Assembly: GCA_028717865.1 (NCBI GenBank)
Contig: JAQUMZ010000033.1
Coordinates: 1 to 12,201 of the forward strand
Direction of reading: 5' to 3'
DNA from: Elusimicrobiota bacterium
Lineage (GTDB): Bacteria; Elusimicrobiota; Elusimicrobia; UBA1565; UBA9628
Length of the DNA stretch: 12,201 nucleotides
Part shown: piece by piece, positions 5,734-12,201 of the stretch
How the letters are laid out: each line of letters opens with the position of its first letter
How positions within the stretch are numbered: the stretch's first letter is position 1
Translations under genes and position numbers: made by a program
The notes under the pieces: model-generated
The model's input: the letters and a program-made list of their open reading frames with translations, nothing else
The model's database searches: none
What the model was told of the DNA's origin: nothing

Positions 5734-7001
5734 AATATCTTGAGGGCGTCGGGCAGCCAGAGGCTCAGGCGCGGGACGTAGGTCACCAGCGCCAGGGCGG
5801 CCAGAAGCATGGCCCAAAACGGGAAGGTGGCCCGGTAGAGCACCGGCAGGGGTTCGTTGAAGCGGCGGCTGGAGAGGAAGAGGTTCAGGCCCAGCGGCGG
5901 CGTCATATAGCCGAGCTCCAGGTTCAGCAGGAAGAGCGTGCCCAGGTGGATGGGATCAATGCCGAATTGGACCGCGACCGGGACGATGATGGGCACTACG
6001 ATCACGATAGCCGAGAATATCTCCACCATGTTCACGACCAGCAGGAAGACGTTGAGGCAGGCCAGGAATGCCCATGGGGAGTGCAAGCGCGCGTTCAGGA
6101 CGCCGAAGAGGCGCGCCGGGATCTCGGCGTCGATGAGGTAATTGGTCAGCCCCAGCGCCGTGCCCAGCACGATGAAAATGGCGCCCACGAGCATCATGCT
6201 GCGCCGGACCAGGCCGGGCAGGGCCCGGGGCTGGATGTCCCCGTAGACGAACATCTCCACGGCCAGGACGTAGAAGGACATGACGGCCGCGGCCTCGGAA
6301 GCCGTGAAGATGCCTCCGTATATCCCTCCGATGACCAGCAGCGGCAGCGGGATCTCCCAGATCGCCGCGCGCGCGGCCGCGGCGCAGGCCGCCGCGCTGA
6401 AGGCCGCGCGCTTGACGCCGCGGCGCGACGCCACCAGGACGGCGTAGGCGCAGAGGATGACCAGCAGCAGCGTCCCGGGGACGGCCGCGGCCGCGAAGAG
6501 CCGGTCGATGGAGACCTTGCCGACCAGGGCGTAGAGGATGATGGGCAGGCTGGGCGGAAAGAGCAGGCCCAGGCTGCCCGTAGTGCCGACCAGTCCCAGG
6601 GAAAAATCCTTGGGATAATTCTGGCGGCGCAGCAGGGGGTAGACCAGCCCGCCCAAGGCGATTATGGTCACGCCCGAGGCGCCAGTGAACGCCGTGAAGA
6701 GCGCGCAGGCCAGCAAGGCCGACACGGCCACGCCTCCCGGCAGCCAGCCGAAGAGCGCCTCGGCCAGGTTGACCAGGCGCCGCGGGGCTCCCGACTCGGC
6801 CAGGACGTAGCCCGCGAACGTGAACAAGGGTATGGCGATGAGGGCGGGCAGCGTGGCCAGGCGATAGAGCTCGATGATGACGGCGGTCGTGGATATATGG
6901 GCGCCGTGGAAGAGCCACAAGGCCAGGGCGCCCATCAAGGCGAATATGGGCGCGCCGAGCAGGGCCAGGGCCAGGACCGCCAGGGCGACGAGCCAGCTCA
7001 T
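5730..7001 (-). CDS. dctM: TRAP transporter large permease subunit (DctM)
   Basis: 423 residues, the normal size for the large TRAP membrane subunit, which forms the sodium-driven channel in the inner membrane and takes ligand from the periplasmic binding protein. Around a dozen hydrophobic segments are visible. Family landmarks: AGYVLAESGAPRRLVNLAEAL (about 63-83), FTAFTGASGVTIIALGGLVYP (about 105-125), GSLGLLFPPSLPIILYA near 142-158 (the IPPS-type hairpin), and LELGYMTPPLGLNLFL towards the end (second PP hairpin). It starts in the stop codon of dctQ (ATGA, 4-bp overlap) and has no obvious ribosome binding site of its own, so translation is probably coupled. High confidence in family; substrate not deducible from this subunit. 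Confidence 0.95.
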   Translation of the reverse strand: MSWLVALAVLALALLGAPIFALMGALALWLFHGAHISTTAVIIELYRLATLPALIAIPLFTFAGYVLAESGAPRRLVNLAEALFGWLPGGVAVSALLACALFTAFTGASGVTIIALGGLVYPLLRRQNYPKDFSLGLVGTTGSLGLLFPPSLPIILYALVGKVSIDRLFAAAAVPGTLLLVILCAYAVLVASRRGVKRAAFSAAACAAAARAAIWEIPLPLLVIGGIYGGIFTASEAAAVMSFYVLAVEMFVYGDIQPRALPGLVRRSMMLVGAIFIVLGTALGLTNYLIDAEIPARLFGVLNARLHSPWAFLACLNVFLLVVNMVEIFSAIVIVVPIIVPVAVQFGIDPIHLGTLFLLNLELGYMTPPLGLNLFLSSRRFNEPLPVLYRATFPFWAMLLAALALVTYVPRLSLWLPDALKIL

Positions 7002-7507
7002 GCCGGGGAGCGGGGGCCGTCCTCCGGCATTCGCTCGAGCACGGCGCGCAGGGCCGTGTGGAGGGCCACCAAGCCGAAGGCGAGGGGCAGGATCGCCGCC
7101 AGCGGCCAGCCGGGAACGTTCGCGCGGCCGATCATGAAGAGGGTCTGGTTCTCCAGGCGCTCATCGAGCAGGAACGACCACGAGGCCTTGGCCAGCAGCA
7201 GCGACACCGCGACGGTCGCCAGGCGGGACAAGCCGGCTGCCGCGGCGCGCCAGGGCGCGGGCAGGCGCGGGGCTAGCGCCTCGAAGGCGAAGTGCTTCTC
7301 GCAGGCCGCGGCCGCGGCCGCGCCCAGAAAGCCCGCCCACAGCACCAGATGCCGGTCGAGGGTGTCGGCCCAGAGCAGCCCGCCTCCGAAGAGCAGGCGC
7401 AGGAGGACCTGCGTGAAGGACATGCAGACCAGGAAGGCCACGATGGCCACGAGCAGGGCGTTTTCCAGGCCCAGCAGGATGGCCTCAGCCTTTCGCAGCT
7501 TTCCCAC
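6998..7507 (-). CDS. dctQ: TRAP transporter small permease subunit (DctQ)
   Basis: 169 residues, usual length for the small four-helix TRAP membrane subunit that partners DctM. Four hydrophobic stretches: about 14-36, 46-66, 88-108 and 130-152. Between the first and third lie WADTLDRHLVLWAGFLGAA and the charged CEKHFAFEAL turn, matching the family pattern of a conserved Trp/acid region and His before helix 3. The start is a GTG at 7507, supported by GGGAG five bases upstream; it overlaps the 3' end of dctP by 23 bp. The overlap with dctM at the other end is 4 bp. Confidence 0.93.
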   Translation of the reverse strand: MGKLRKAEAILLGLENALLVAIVAFLVCMSFTQVLLRLLFGGGLLWADTLDRHLVLWAGFLGAAAAAACEKHFAFEALAPRLPAPWRAAAAGLSRLATVAVSLLLAKASWSFLLDERLENQTLFMIGRANVPGWPLAAILPLAFGLVALHTALRAVLERMPEDGPRSPA

Positions 7508-8525
7508 TTTTTCTCCCGGGTTTCCCGGAGCGCCTGGCGGCCAGGGCGGCTTCCACCCGCTCCAGCAACTGCTCGGAATAGAGCCGCCCCGCCAATTCCC
7601 CTCGCGCCCGCCGGCCCAAGCGCTCGTAGAGCTTGAGATCGGCGGCGGACGGCTTGGCCGAGAGGACGAGGCCCTGCCCTTGCAAGGCCGCGAGGGCCTT
7701 CTCGTTCTCCTTGCGGGAGAGCTCGGTCAGCCGCCGCAGCTTCTTGGCGCACAGCTCGCGCAGGGTCGCGCGGTCGTCTTCCCGGGGGATGGCCTCGAAA
7801 GCCGCCTTGGACATCAGAACCGCCCCTGCGGAATCGGCGATGGGCATGTCATAGATGTATTTCAGCCTGCGGAACCACTGCAAGGCGGTCACGGCCATGG
7901 GTGGGCCGTAGACGCCCCCGATCATGCCGGTCTCCAGTCCGGACATCACGTCCACGATCGAAAGCGGCCGCGGCGTCACCCCGATGGCCCGGTAGGCGTC
8001 TTGGGCTATGGGGTCGCCCTCCCAGACCCACATCTTGGCGTCCTTCATGTCCGCCGGCGAATCGACGGGGGTCTTGCTGAAGACGTAGACCCAGCCCAAC
8101 TCGGTCCAGCCCAGCAGGACGTAGCCGGCCCGGTCGATGTCGGCCTCGAGGTCCCGGTCGAAGCGCTCGTGGATGAAATCCACCTCGGCGTCGTCGCGGA
8201 AGAGCCAGGGCGCGTCGAGTATCCTCGTTTCGGGGGCGATGAGGCCGAGGCCCACGCCCGTGAAGCCGCCGGCTTGCAACTGGCCCACGCGGATCTTCTT
8301 GACCACGTCGGTTTCGTCGCCCTGCACGCCTCCGGGGTAGATCTTGAACTTCACCCGGCCCGCGGTGCGCGCGATCAGCTCGTCGTTGAGATCGCGCAGG
8401 ACCTTCATCCAGGTCGAGCCCTCGGGCGCCAGGGTCGCGAACTTGATGACGGCGGGGCCGGCCGCGCGCAGCGGCGCCGGCAGCGCCAGCAGGCAGACGA
8501 GGAGCATATCCCTAGAAAAGGTCAT
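7485..8525 (-). CDS. dctP: TRAP transporter periplasmic binding protein (DctP/TatP type)
   Basis: 346 residues; the extracytoplasmic ligand-binding subunit of a TRAP transporter. Signal peptide 1-22 (MTFSRDMLLVCLLALPAPLRAA), then the DctP fold: IKFATLAPEGSTWMK (27-41), IYPGGVQGDETDVVKKIRVG (62-81), ELGWVYVFSKTPVDSPADMK (142-161) and SIVDVMSGLETGMIGGVYGP (189-208). The usual K-x-R-V motif, whose Arg salt-bridges the ligand carboxylate in most members, reads KMWVW (164-168), with Trp at 166. That suggests a different ligand class, as proposed for TatT-associated binding proteins of spirochaetes. It has a Lys/Arg/Gly-rich C-terminal tail (331-346). The ATG at 8525 overlaps tatT by 14 bp; an in-frame ATG at 8507 is an alternative, but the first gives a better signal peptide. 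Confidence 0.93.
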   Translation of the reverse strand: MTFSRDMLLVCLLALPAPLRAAGPAVIKFATLAPEGSTWMKVLRDLNDELIARTAGRVKFKIYPGGVQGDETDVVKKIRVGQLQAGGFTGVGLGLIAPETRILDAPWLFRDDAEVDFIHERFDRDLEADIDRAGYVLLGWTELGWVYVFSKTPVDSPADMKDAKMWVWEGDPIAQDAYRAIGVTPRPLSIVDVMSGLETGMIGGVYGPPMAVTALQWFRRLKYIYDMPIADSAGAVLMSKAAFEAIPREDDRATLRELCAKKLRRLTELSRKENEKALAALQGQGLVLSAKPSAADLKLYERLGRRARGELAGRLYSEQLLERVEAALAARRSGKPGRKSGKAAKG

Positions 8526-9378
8526 CGATTTTATTCAGAAGGGCGGCGGCCTTGAGCTTGGCCGCCTCGTCGGCCAGGCGCGCTCCGGGCAGGCCGCCGG
8601 CGGGGGCCGCGGCTACTTCCCGGAGCAGGTTTTCGAACGAGGCCCGGTCCTGCCGGGCCACGGCCAGGGTTTTTGCCTCCAGGAGGTAGGCCAGCAGGTA
8701 TTTGCCGCCGGTGATGCGCCGGGCCCAGGTGAAATGCTCGGCGGCTTTTTCGGGGTCCCCCCCCATCAGCTTCGGCCGGGAGGCGAAGTAGACGCCGAAA
8801 AACAAGTCGGGCCCCGCGAAATTGAACGACTTGTCGAGTTCGTATACGCGCTTCATCATGGCCGCGGCCTTGGGCAGCTCGGCCACGGCTTGCGGGTCGT
8901 CCCGGGACAGATTGATGAGGCCCGACCAGCAGAAGGCGGCCCAATACAGAGCCGGGACGTCGGCTTGGCCGGTGCGCGTCAGCGCCGCCTCCAGCCGAGC
9001 CAGCGGTTGGGCGGCCAGGCCGCGCAGGGCGGGCCGCCGGTCCAGCGCGGCCAGAGCGCGGTCGCGGCCCCGGAGGTAGAAGCCCTTGGCCCGCTCGGGT
9101 TCGGAGTCCTCGAAAAACAGGAAGGCGTAGGCCCCGAAACCCTCGGCGGCCAGGCGGTTGAGGCGAGCGTCGCGCGGACGGCTTTCGAGCAGGCCTTCCA
9201 CGAACTTTAGCTGGGAGCCGAGCGTTTCTCGCGCCAGCTGGAAATCCGGCTCTTCGTAATACGTGGTCTTGCCGGCATCGAGCAATTCCCCCGCCGAGCG
9301 CAGCGCCGCGCTCTTGAGACTGCAGGCGGAAAGACCGAAAAGGCAAATCAGGACCGGGATTTTCTTCAAGAAGGCCAT
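8512..9378 (-). CDS. tatT: TRAP transporter-associated TPR lipoprotein (TatT)
   Basis: 288 residues with a lipoprotein signal: KK at 5-6, hydrophobic core, lipobox LSAC with Cys19 as lipidation site; Ser at +2 favours the outer membrane under the usual sorting rule. The mature protein is all-helical with cryptic TPRs and the TatT-family signature region GVYFASRPKLMGGDPEKAAEHF (195-216), followed by GGKYLLAYLLEAKTLAVARQDRASFENLLREV. TatT proteins form complexes with the TRAP binding protein (TPAT systems, first described as Tp0956/Tp0957 of Treponema pallidum). It sits directly upstream of dctP with a 14-bp overlap, and its own start overlaps the oxidase gene by 13 bp. The frame is open further upstream, but MAFLKK at 9378 gives the lipobox at proper distance. 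Confidence 0.9.
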   Translation of the reverse strand: MAFLKKIPVLICLFGLSACSLKSAALRSAGELLDAGKTTYYEEPDFQLARETLGSQLKFVEGLLESRPRDARLNRLAAEGFGAYAFLFFEDSEPERAKGFYLRGRDRALAALDRRPALRGLAAQPLARLEAALTRTGQADVPALYWAAFCWSGLINLSRDDPQAVAELPKAAAMMKRVYELDKSFNFAGPDLFFGVYFASRPKLMGGDPEKAAEHFTWARRITGGKYLLAYLLEAKTLAVARQDRASFENLLREVAAAPAGGLPGARLADEAAKLKAAALLNKIDDLF

Positions 9379-10475
9379 TCTAGCAAATCGGCTATCCGCT
9401 CCGCGATGGCGGGGCTCGCCGTCAGTCCCGGGGATTCTATTCCCACCAGGTTGATCCAGCCGGGCAGCCCCCGCCGCGACTCCTCGGCGATGACGAAGTC
9501 CCGGAAGGAGCCGTCGTCGGAAAGCTTGGGCCTGATGCCGGACATGGCCGGGGCCAGATCCTCGATCCCGACGTCCGGGAGGTAGCGGCTGACGGCCTCG
9601 TGGAACGCGGCGCGATGTCCGGCGTCGACGTCGTAATCCAGGTTGTCTACGGGGAATGCGCTTGGTCCGAAGCGCTGCCGGCCTTGCCGGTCCACGGCGA
9701 GATGGATGCCCAGGCTGTGCGCGGCCGGGACGGGATAGACCAGGCAGGAGATGGGCAGCGGCCGCCGCAGGCTGAAATACTCCCCCTTGAACCAATGCAA
9801 TCCGTAGCCCGCGGCGGCGACATCGATCCCGGCCAGTCGGGCCACCCGGTCGGCATGCAGGCCGGCGGCGTTGATCACGCAGCGCGCGGCGACGGCCTCG
9901 TCCTGACCCTGGACCGAGAGGCGGTAGCGCCCTTGCGCCCGTTCGACCGCGGTGAGCTCGCTGTTCCAGAGGAAAATCGCCCCGGCCGCCTGGGCCTTGA
10001 GCAGGTAGTGGCGCATGAGCTCCTCGGTGTCGATGATCCCCGTTTCGGGCACCCAGAGCCCGGCCTCGGCCCGGACGCCGGGAGCCCGGGCCGCCGCGTC
10101 GCGGCGGCCGAGCAGTTCCAGCCCCTCCATTCCGTTGGCCAGGCCCTGGGCCCGCAGGGCCTCAAGCTTGGGCGTTTCTTCCGGCGCGCAGGCCGCCAGA
10201 AGTTTGCCCGTGCGCCGGGTGAAAACGGCGCCGCGCGCGCCCAGCTCGCAGAGCCTGCGGCGGCCCTCCACGCATAGCCGGGCCTTGAGGCTTCCCGCCG
10301 GGTAGTAGAGGCCGGCGTGCATGACCTCGCTGTTACGCGACGAGGTTTCCAGGCCGTGGCGCTCATGGCGCTCGAGGACCACCACGGTGTTGTCGGGCCG
10401 CGCCAGCCGGGCCGCCGCGGCCAGCCCCACTACGCCCGCCCCCACGATCACGACGTCTATTTCGGTGCCAGGCAT
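9366..10475 (-). CDS. lhgO: FAD-dependent L-2-hydroxyglutarate oxidase/dehydrogenase-like protein
   Basis: 369 residues of the DAAO-type FAD oxidoreductase fold. Seen: the N-terminal dinucleotide motif GAGVVG (12-17) with the ribose-binding Glu35 (VVVLERH), the family stretch SSRNSEVMHAGLYYP (45-59) then GSLKARLCVEGRRRL, a central NAAGLHADRVARLAG segment, and the C-terminal FAD/substrate region GIRPKLS with GIESPGLTASPAIA close to the end. These match the L2HGDH/LhgO group, which oxidises L-2-hydroxyglutarate to 2-oxoglutarate and passes electrons to oxygen or quinone. No signal peptide: cytosolic, perhaps membrane-associated. It is 21 bp after the Omp85 gene and overlaps tatT by 13 bp. The substrate is uncertain, since related sequences oxidise other 2-hydroxy acids or amino acids. 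Confidence 0.85.
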   Translation of the reverse strand: MPGTEIDVVIVGAGVVGLAAAARLARPDNTVVVLERHERHGLETSSRNSEVMHAGLYYPAGSLKARLCVEGRRRLCELGARGAVFTRRTGKLLAACAPEETPKLEALRAQGLANGMEGLELLGRRDAAARAPGVRAEAGLWVPETGIIDTEELMRHYLLKAQAAGAIFLWNSELTAVERAQGRYRLSVQGQDEAVAARCVINAAGLHADRVARLAGIDVAAAGYGLHWFKGEYFSLRRPLPISCLVYPVPAAHSLGIHLAVDRQGRQRFGPSAFPVDNLDYDVDAGHRAAFHEAVSRYLPDVGIEDLAPAMSGIRPKLSDDGSFRDFVIAEESRRGLPGWINLVGIESPGLTASPAIAERIADLLEWPS

Positions 10476-10496
10476 TGCATTATTGCATTTGGTCTG

Positions 10497-12188
10497 TCAT
10501 GGGTTCGGGAAATCCGGAGGAGTGATCTGCCCAAGGCGGGACGTCGGGGGACGCCGGAAGCGTCTCGTCGCGCTGTTGAAGATATCGAAGGCCTGGCCGC
10601 TGCGGATGGACACGACCCAGCGGCTGGGTCCAGGGCCGCGATCGAGGGCGTAGGCCAGGTCCACGCGCAGCACGCCTCCGGAGCGGGAGCGCGTCGAACT
10701 CAGGCGCAGGCCGGCGCCGACGTCGGACTTGAAGCGGGCCAGCGACAGCCCGCCGCTTTCGTCGGCCACCGCGCCCGAGTCGAAGAACACCGCTCCGCCG
10801 AAGCGCACCAGGTGCAGGTACTCACCGGGGAAAAAAAATCGGTTCTCCACGTTGGCCAGCACGGAGCGCGCCCCGGTGAAGGCGTTGTTCTTGTAGCCGC
10901 GCAGGCCCGTGTCGCCGCCCAGGACGACCTGGTTCTCGCGGTCCATCCGGCGCACGGTAGCGGCTTCGAGGTGCGCGACCCAGGTGTTGAGCAGGGGGCG
11001 TTCGGATTTGAAGAAGGCGTCGAGGTTCGCGAAGAAGAGAGCGTTTTCCCAGGTCCCCCCCGCCACGCGTCCCGCCATCCCGGCCTGGGCCAGGGCGAAA
11101 CGGCCGGGTCCCAGGCCCAGCCCCTGCTGGTCGGTCAGGTTGAAGAAGAGCCGGTCGCGGTCGGAAGACAACTTTTGCGCGGCCAGGCCTCCCAGGAAGT
11201 TCAACTCGTGGCCGAGGTTGTAGTCCTCGACGCGCTCCATGCGGTCGAGGTAGGTCTCCTTGACGTAGCGGGGCAGTATGAGCGAGTAGCCGAGCGTCGG
11301 GCCGGACAGCTCGCGGTTGGCGGGCAGGGTCGTATGGACGGAATCGGGCGCGGGCGTGAAGCGGCTGCGCTGATAGAGCCAGCCCGCTTCCGCTCTTTGG
11401 GTCAGGTCATCGGTCCAGGGCAGGCGCGCGGCCGCCCCGAGCATGGCGGTGCGGGAATAATCCCGGAACTTGGTGGCTTCCTCCCCCCCTTGGTAGAGTA
11501 TGTCCTCGTCGTTGAAGCGAGTCCAGCCCAGGCCGTAGGCGTAGGGGGTTTCCAACGAGAAGAAGGGGCGGGCCAAGTCCGCCCCCGCCGAATCCCCGTG
11601 GTCGGTCGAGGCCAGCAGGGCCGACAGCCGCAGACGCGTCCCGGCCAGGCGCGGATCCGTGTAGCGCAGGTCGTCGCGGGTCTTCTCGCCGTTGGCGGAG
11701 TGGAAGAAGGCGATGGATTTGTTGCGGCCCAGCAGGTTGCTCTCCTCGATTCCGTAGCGGTAGTAGCGCTCTCCGCCCTCGGTCCCGATGGCGAAGCGCG
11801 GGTTCGTGGTCCAGGAGTCCTGGGTGCGCACTTCGAGGTCCACGCGGCCGTCCGGTCGCGGCCGCGGCTGAATCTCGGCCCAGCGGAAGGACCCCGCGGC
11901 GCGCAGGTTGCGTTCGGATTCGAGGACCTTCAACTCGTCGAAGGGCGCTCCGGGCGAGAGCAGCACCTCACGGCGAACGACCGGCTCGAGCGTGGTGAAG
12001 TGAATCTTGTTGGCGATTCGGAAAATCCACCAGTCCTCTCCGGGCTGGGAGAGGTCGAATACGTTCTTGCGTTCCACGACGCGGATGGCTCCTATGACCG
12101 GCGCGGTGGAAACGGTTTGCGCGGGCGCGGCGACGGCCAAAAAACAGCACGGCAAGGCCACCCCCAACGGAACCGTCCTCCCCCTCAT
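10497..12188 (-). CDS. Omp85/BamA-TamA-like outer-membrane protein
   Basis: 563 residues as called. Signal peptide 1-24 (MRGR, hydrophobic stretch, cleavage near APA-Q). Residues about 31-125 resemble a single POTRA domain (FDELKVLESERNLRAAGSFRW plus EIQPRPRPDGRVDLEV). The rest is alternating beta strands typical of a 16-strand Omp85 barrel. GGDTGLRGY (424-432) is the conserved lid-loop motif ([VIL]RG[FY]) that defines Omp85 proteins, followed by NVENRFFFP and FFDSGAV. The last strand ends at QAF (531-533) and a 30-residue Arg/Pro-rich tail follows, unusual after an Omp85 beta signal. One POTRA instead of BamA's five points to a specialised secretion or translocation porin. The start lies in the loop of a repeat hairpin, with no visible ribosome binding site before the window edge; downstream in-frame TTG/GTG starts (12167, 12161) are alternatives but give a signal peptide without positive charge. 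Confidence 0.88.
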   Translation of the reverse strand: MRGRTVPLGVALPCCFLAVAAPAQTVSTAPVIGAIRVVERKNVFDLSQPGEDWWIFRIANKIHFTTLEPVVRREVLLSPGAPFDELKVLESERNLRAAGSFRWAEIQPRPRPDGRVDLEVRTQDSWTTNPRFAIGTEGGERYYRYGIEESNLLGRNKSIAFFHSANGEKTRDDLRYTDPRLAGTRLRLSALLASTDHGDSAGADLARPFFSLETPYAYGLGWTRFNDEDILYQGGEEATKFRDYSRTAMLGAAARLPWTDDLTQRAEAGWLYQRSRFTPAPDSVHTTLPANRELSGPTLGYSLILPRYVKETYLDRMERVEDYNLGHELNFLGGLAAQKLSSDRDRLFFNLTDQQGLGLGPGRFALAQAGMAGRVAGGTWENALFFANLDAFFKSERPLLNTWVAHLEAATVRRMDRENQVVLGGDTGLRGYKNNAFTGARSVLANVENRFFFPGEYLHLVRFGGAVFFDSGAVADESGGLSLARFKSDVGAGLRLSSTRSRSGGVLRVDLAYALDRGPGPSRWVVSIRSGQAFDIFNSATRRFRRPPTSRLGQITPPDFPNP

Positions 12189-12201
12189 ATGGGGAGGACG
12201 G
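12154..12201. repeat. Hairpin repeat, copy B (at window edge, overlapping the Omp85 start)
   Basis: Lead AAGGCCACCCCC then AACGGAA (12154-12172), then a perfect hairpin with arms CCGTCCTCCCC (12173-12183) and GGGGAGGACGG (12191-12201) around the loop CTCATAT. Relative to copy A (812-858) the stem differs at pairs 1, 2 and 4 and each change is matched on the other arm. On the minus strand the loop reads ATATGAG and holds the ATG assigned to the Omp85 gene, so the lead and one arm are also translated as the beginning of its signal peptide. Sequence beyond 12201 is needed to see whether the repeat extends further. Confidence 0.8.

Noticed and set aside
5946..8555. Very long plus-strand open frame (869 codons) opposite dctM-dctQ-dctP
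   Set aside because: Its translation is low-complexity, rich in Gly, Arg, Gln and Asp, with no recognisable domain, while the minus strand carries three clear TRAP genes. Long antisense frames are expected in GC-rich coding DNA.
8512..9795. Extending tatT upstream to 9795
   Set aside because: The extension overlaps the oxidase gene out of frame and would bury the lipoprotein signal that begins at 9378.
1..12201. CRISPR arrays, tRNA or rRNA genes, insertion sequences
   Set aside because: No regularly spaced direct repeats, no tRNA-like cloverleaf or rRNA sequence noticed in the intergenic parts, and no transposase gene in any frame.

Overview
The window is a GC-rich, tightly packed bacterial chromosome segment with every recognisable gene on the minus strand, so it reads from 12201 down to 1. 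The envelope proteins (an Omp85-type outer-membrane barrel, a lipoprotein with a clear lipobox, several Sec-type signal peptides) indicate a diderm. A groESL operon with CIRCE-like operators, a TPR-associated TRAP (TPAT) transporter and a GYF-like/coiled-coil gene pair would fit a high-GC Elusimicrobiota-like or deltaproteobacteria-like lineage. That placement is an inference, and nothing here fixes the taxonomy.

Layout in transcription order. (1) 12188-2551 is one long, probably co-transcribed array: Omp85/BamA-like barrel, FAD-dependent L-2-hydroxyglutarate oxidase-like enzyme, TatT lipoprotein, DctP, DctQ and DctM TRAP subunits, LOG-family nucleotide hydrolase, and two exported TPR proteins. 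Most junctions are 4-23 bp overlaps; the largest gap is 21 bp. (2) After an 80-bp gap come two more overlapping genes (2470-912): a small unknown helical protein and a protein with a GYF-like N-terminus, a long coiled coil and a Pro-rich tail. (3) A 236-bp non-coding region (911-676) holds an imperfect inverted repeat, a hairpin repeat copy, and the groES promoter with CIRCE-like operators. (4) groES and the first 108 codons of groEL close the window.

The array can be read as a possible envelope-spanning uptake system: an outer-membrane barrel, an outer-membrane lipoprotein partner (TatT), a periplasmic binding protein (DctP) and the inner-membrane QM permease, with an FAD enzyme and a nucleotide hydrolase in the same array. 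The DctP protein lacks the arginine that normally contacts the ligand carboxylate, so its ligand may not be a typical organic acid.

The most unusual signal is a repeat of about 47 bp present twice (812-858 and 12154-12201). Its 11-bp stem differs at three base pairs between copies and all three changes are compensated on the opposite arm, so the hairpin itself appears to be under selection. One copy lies just upstream of the groES promoter region; the other contains the apparent start codon of the Omp85 gene in its loop.
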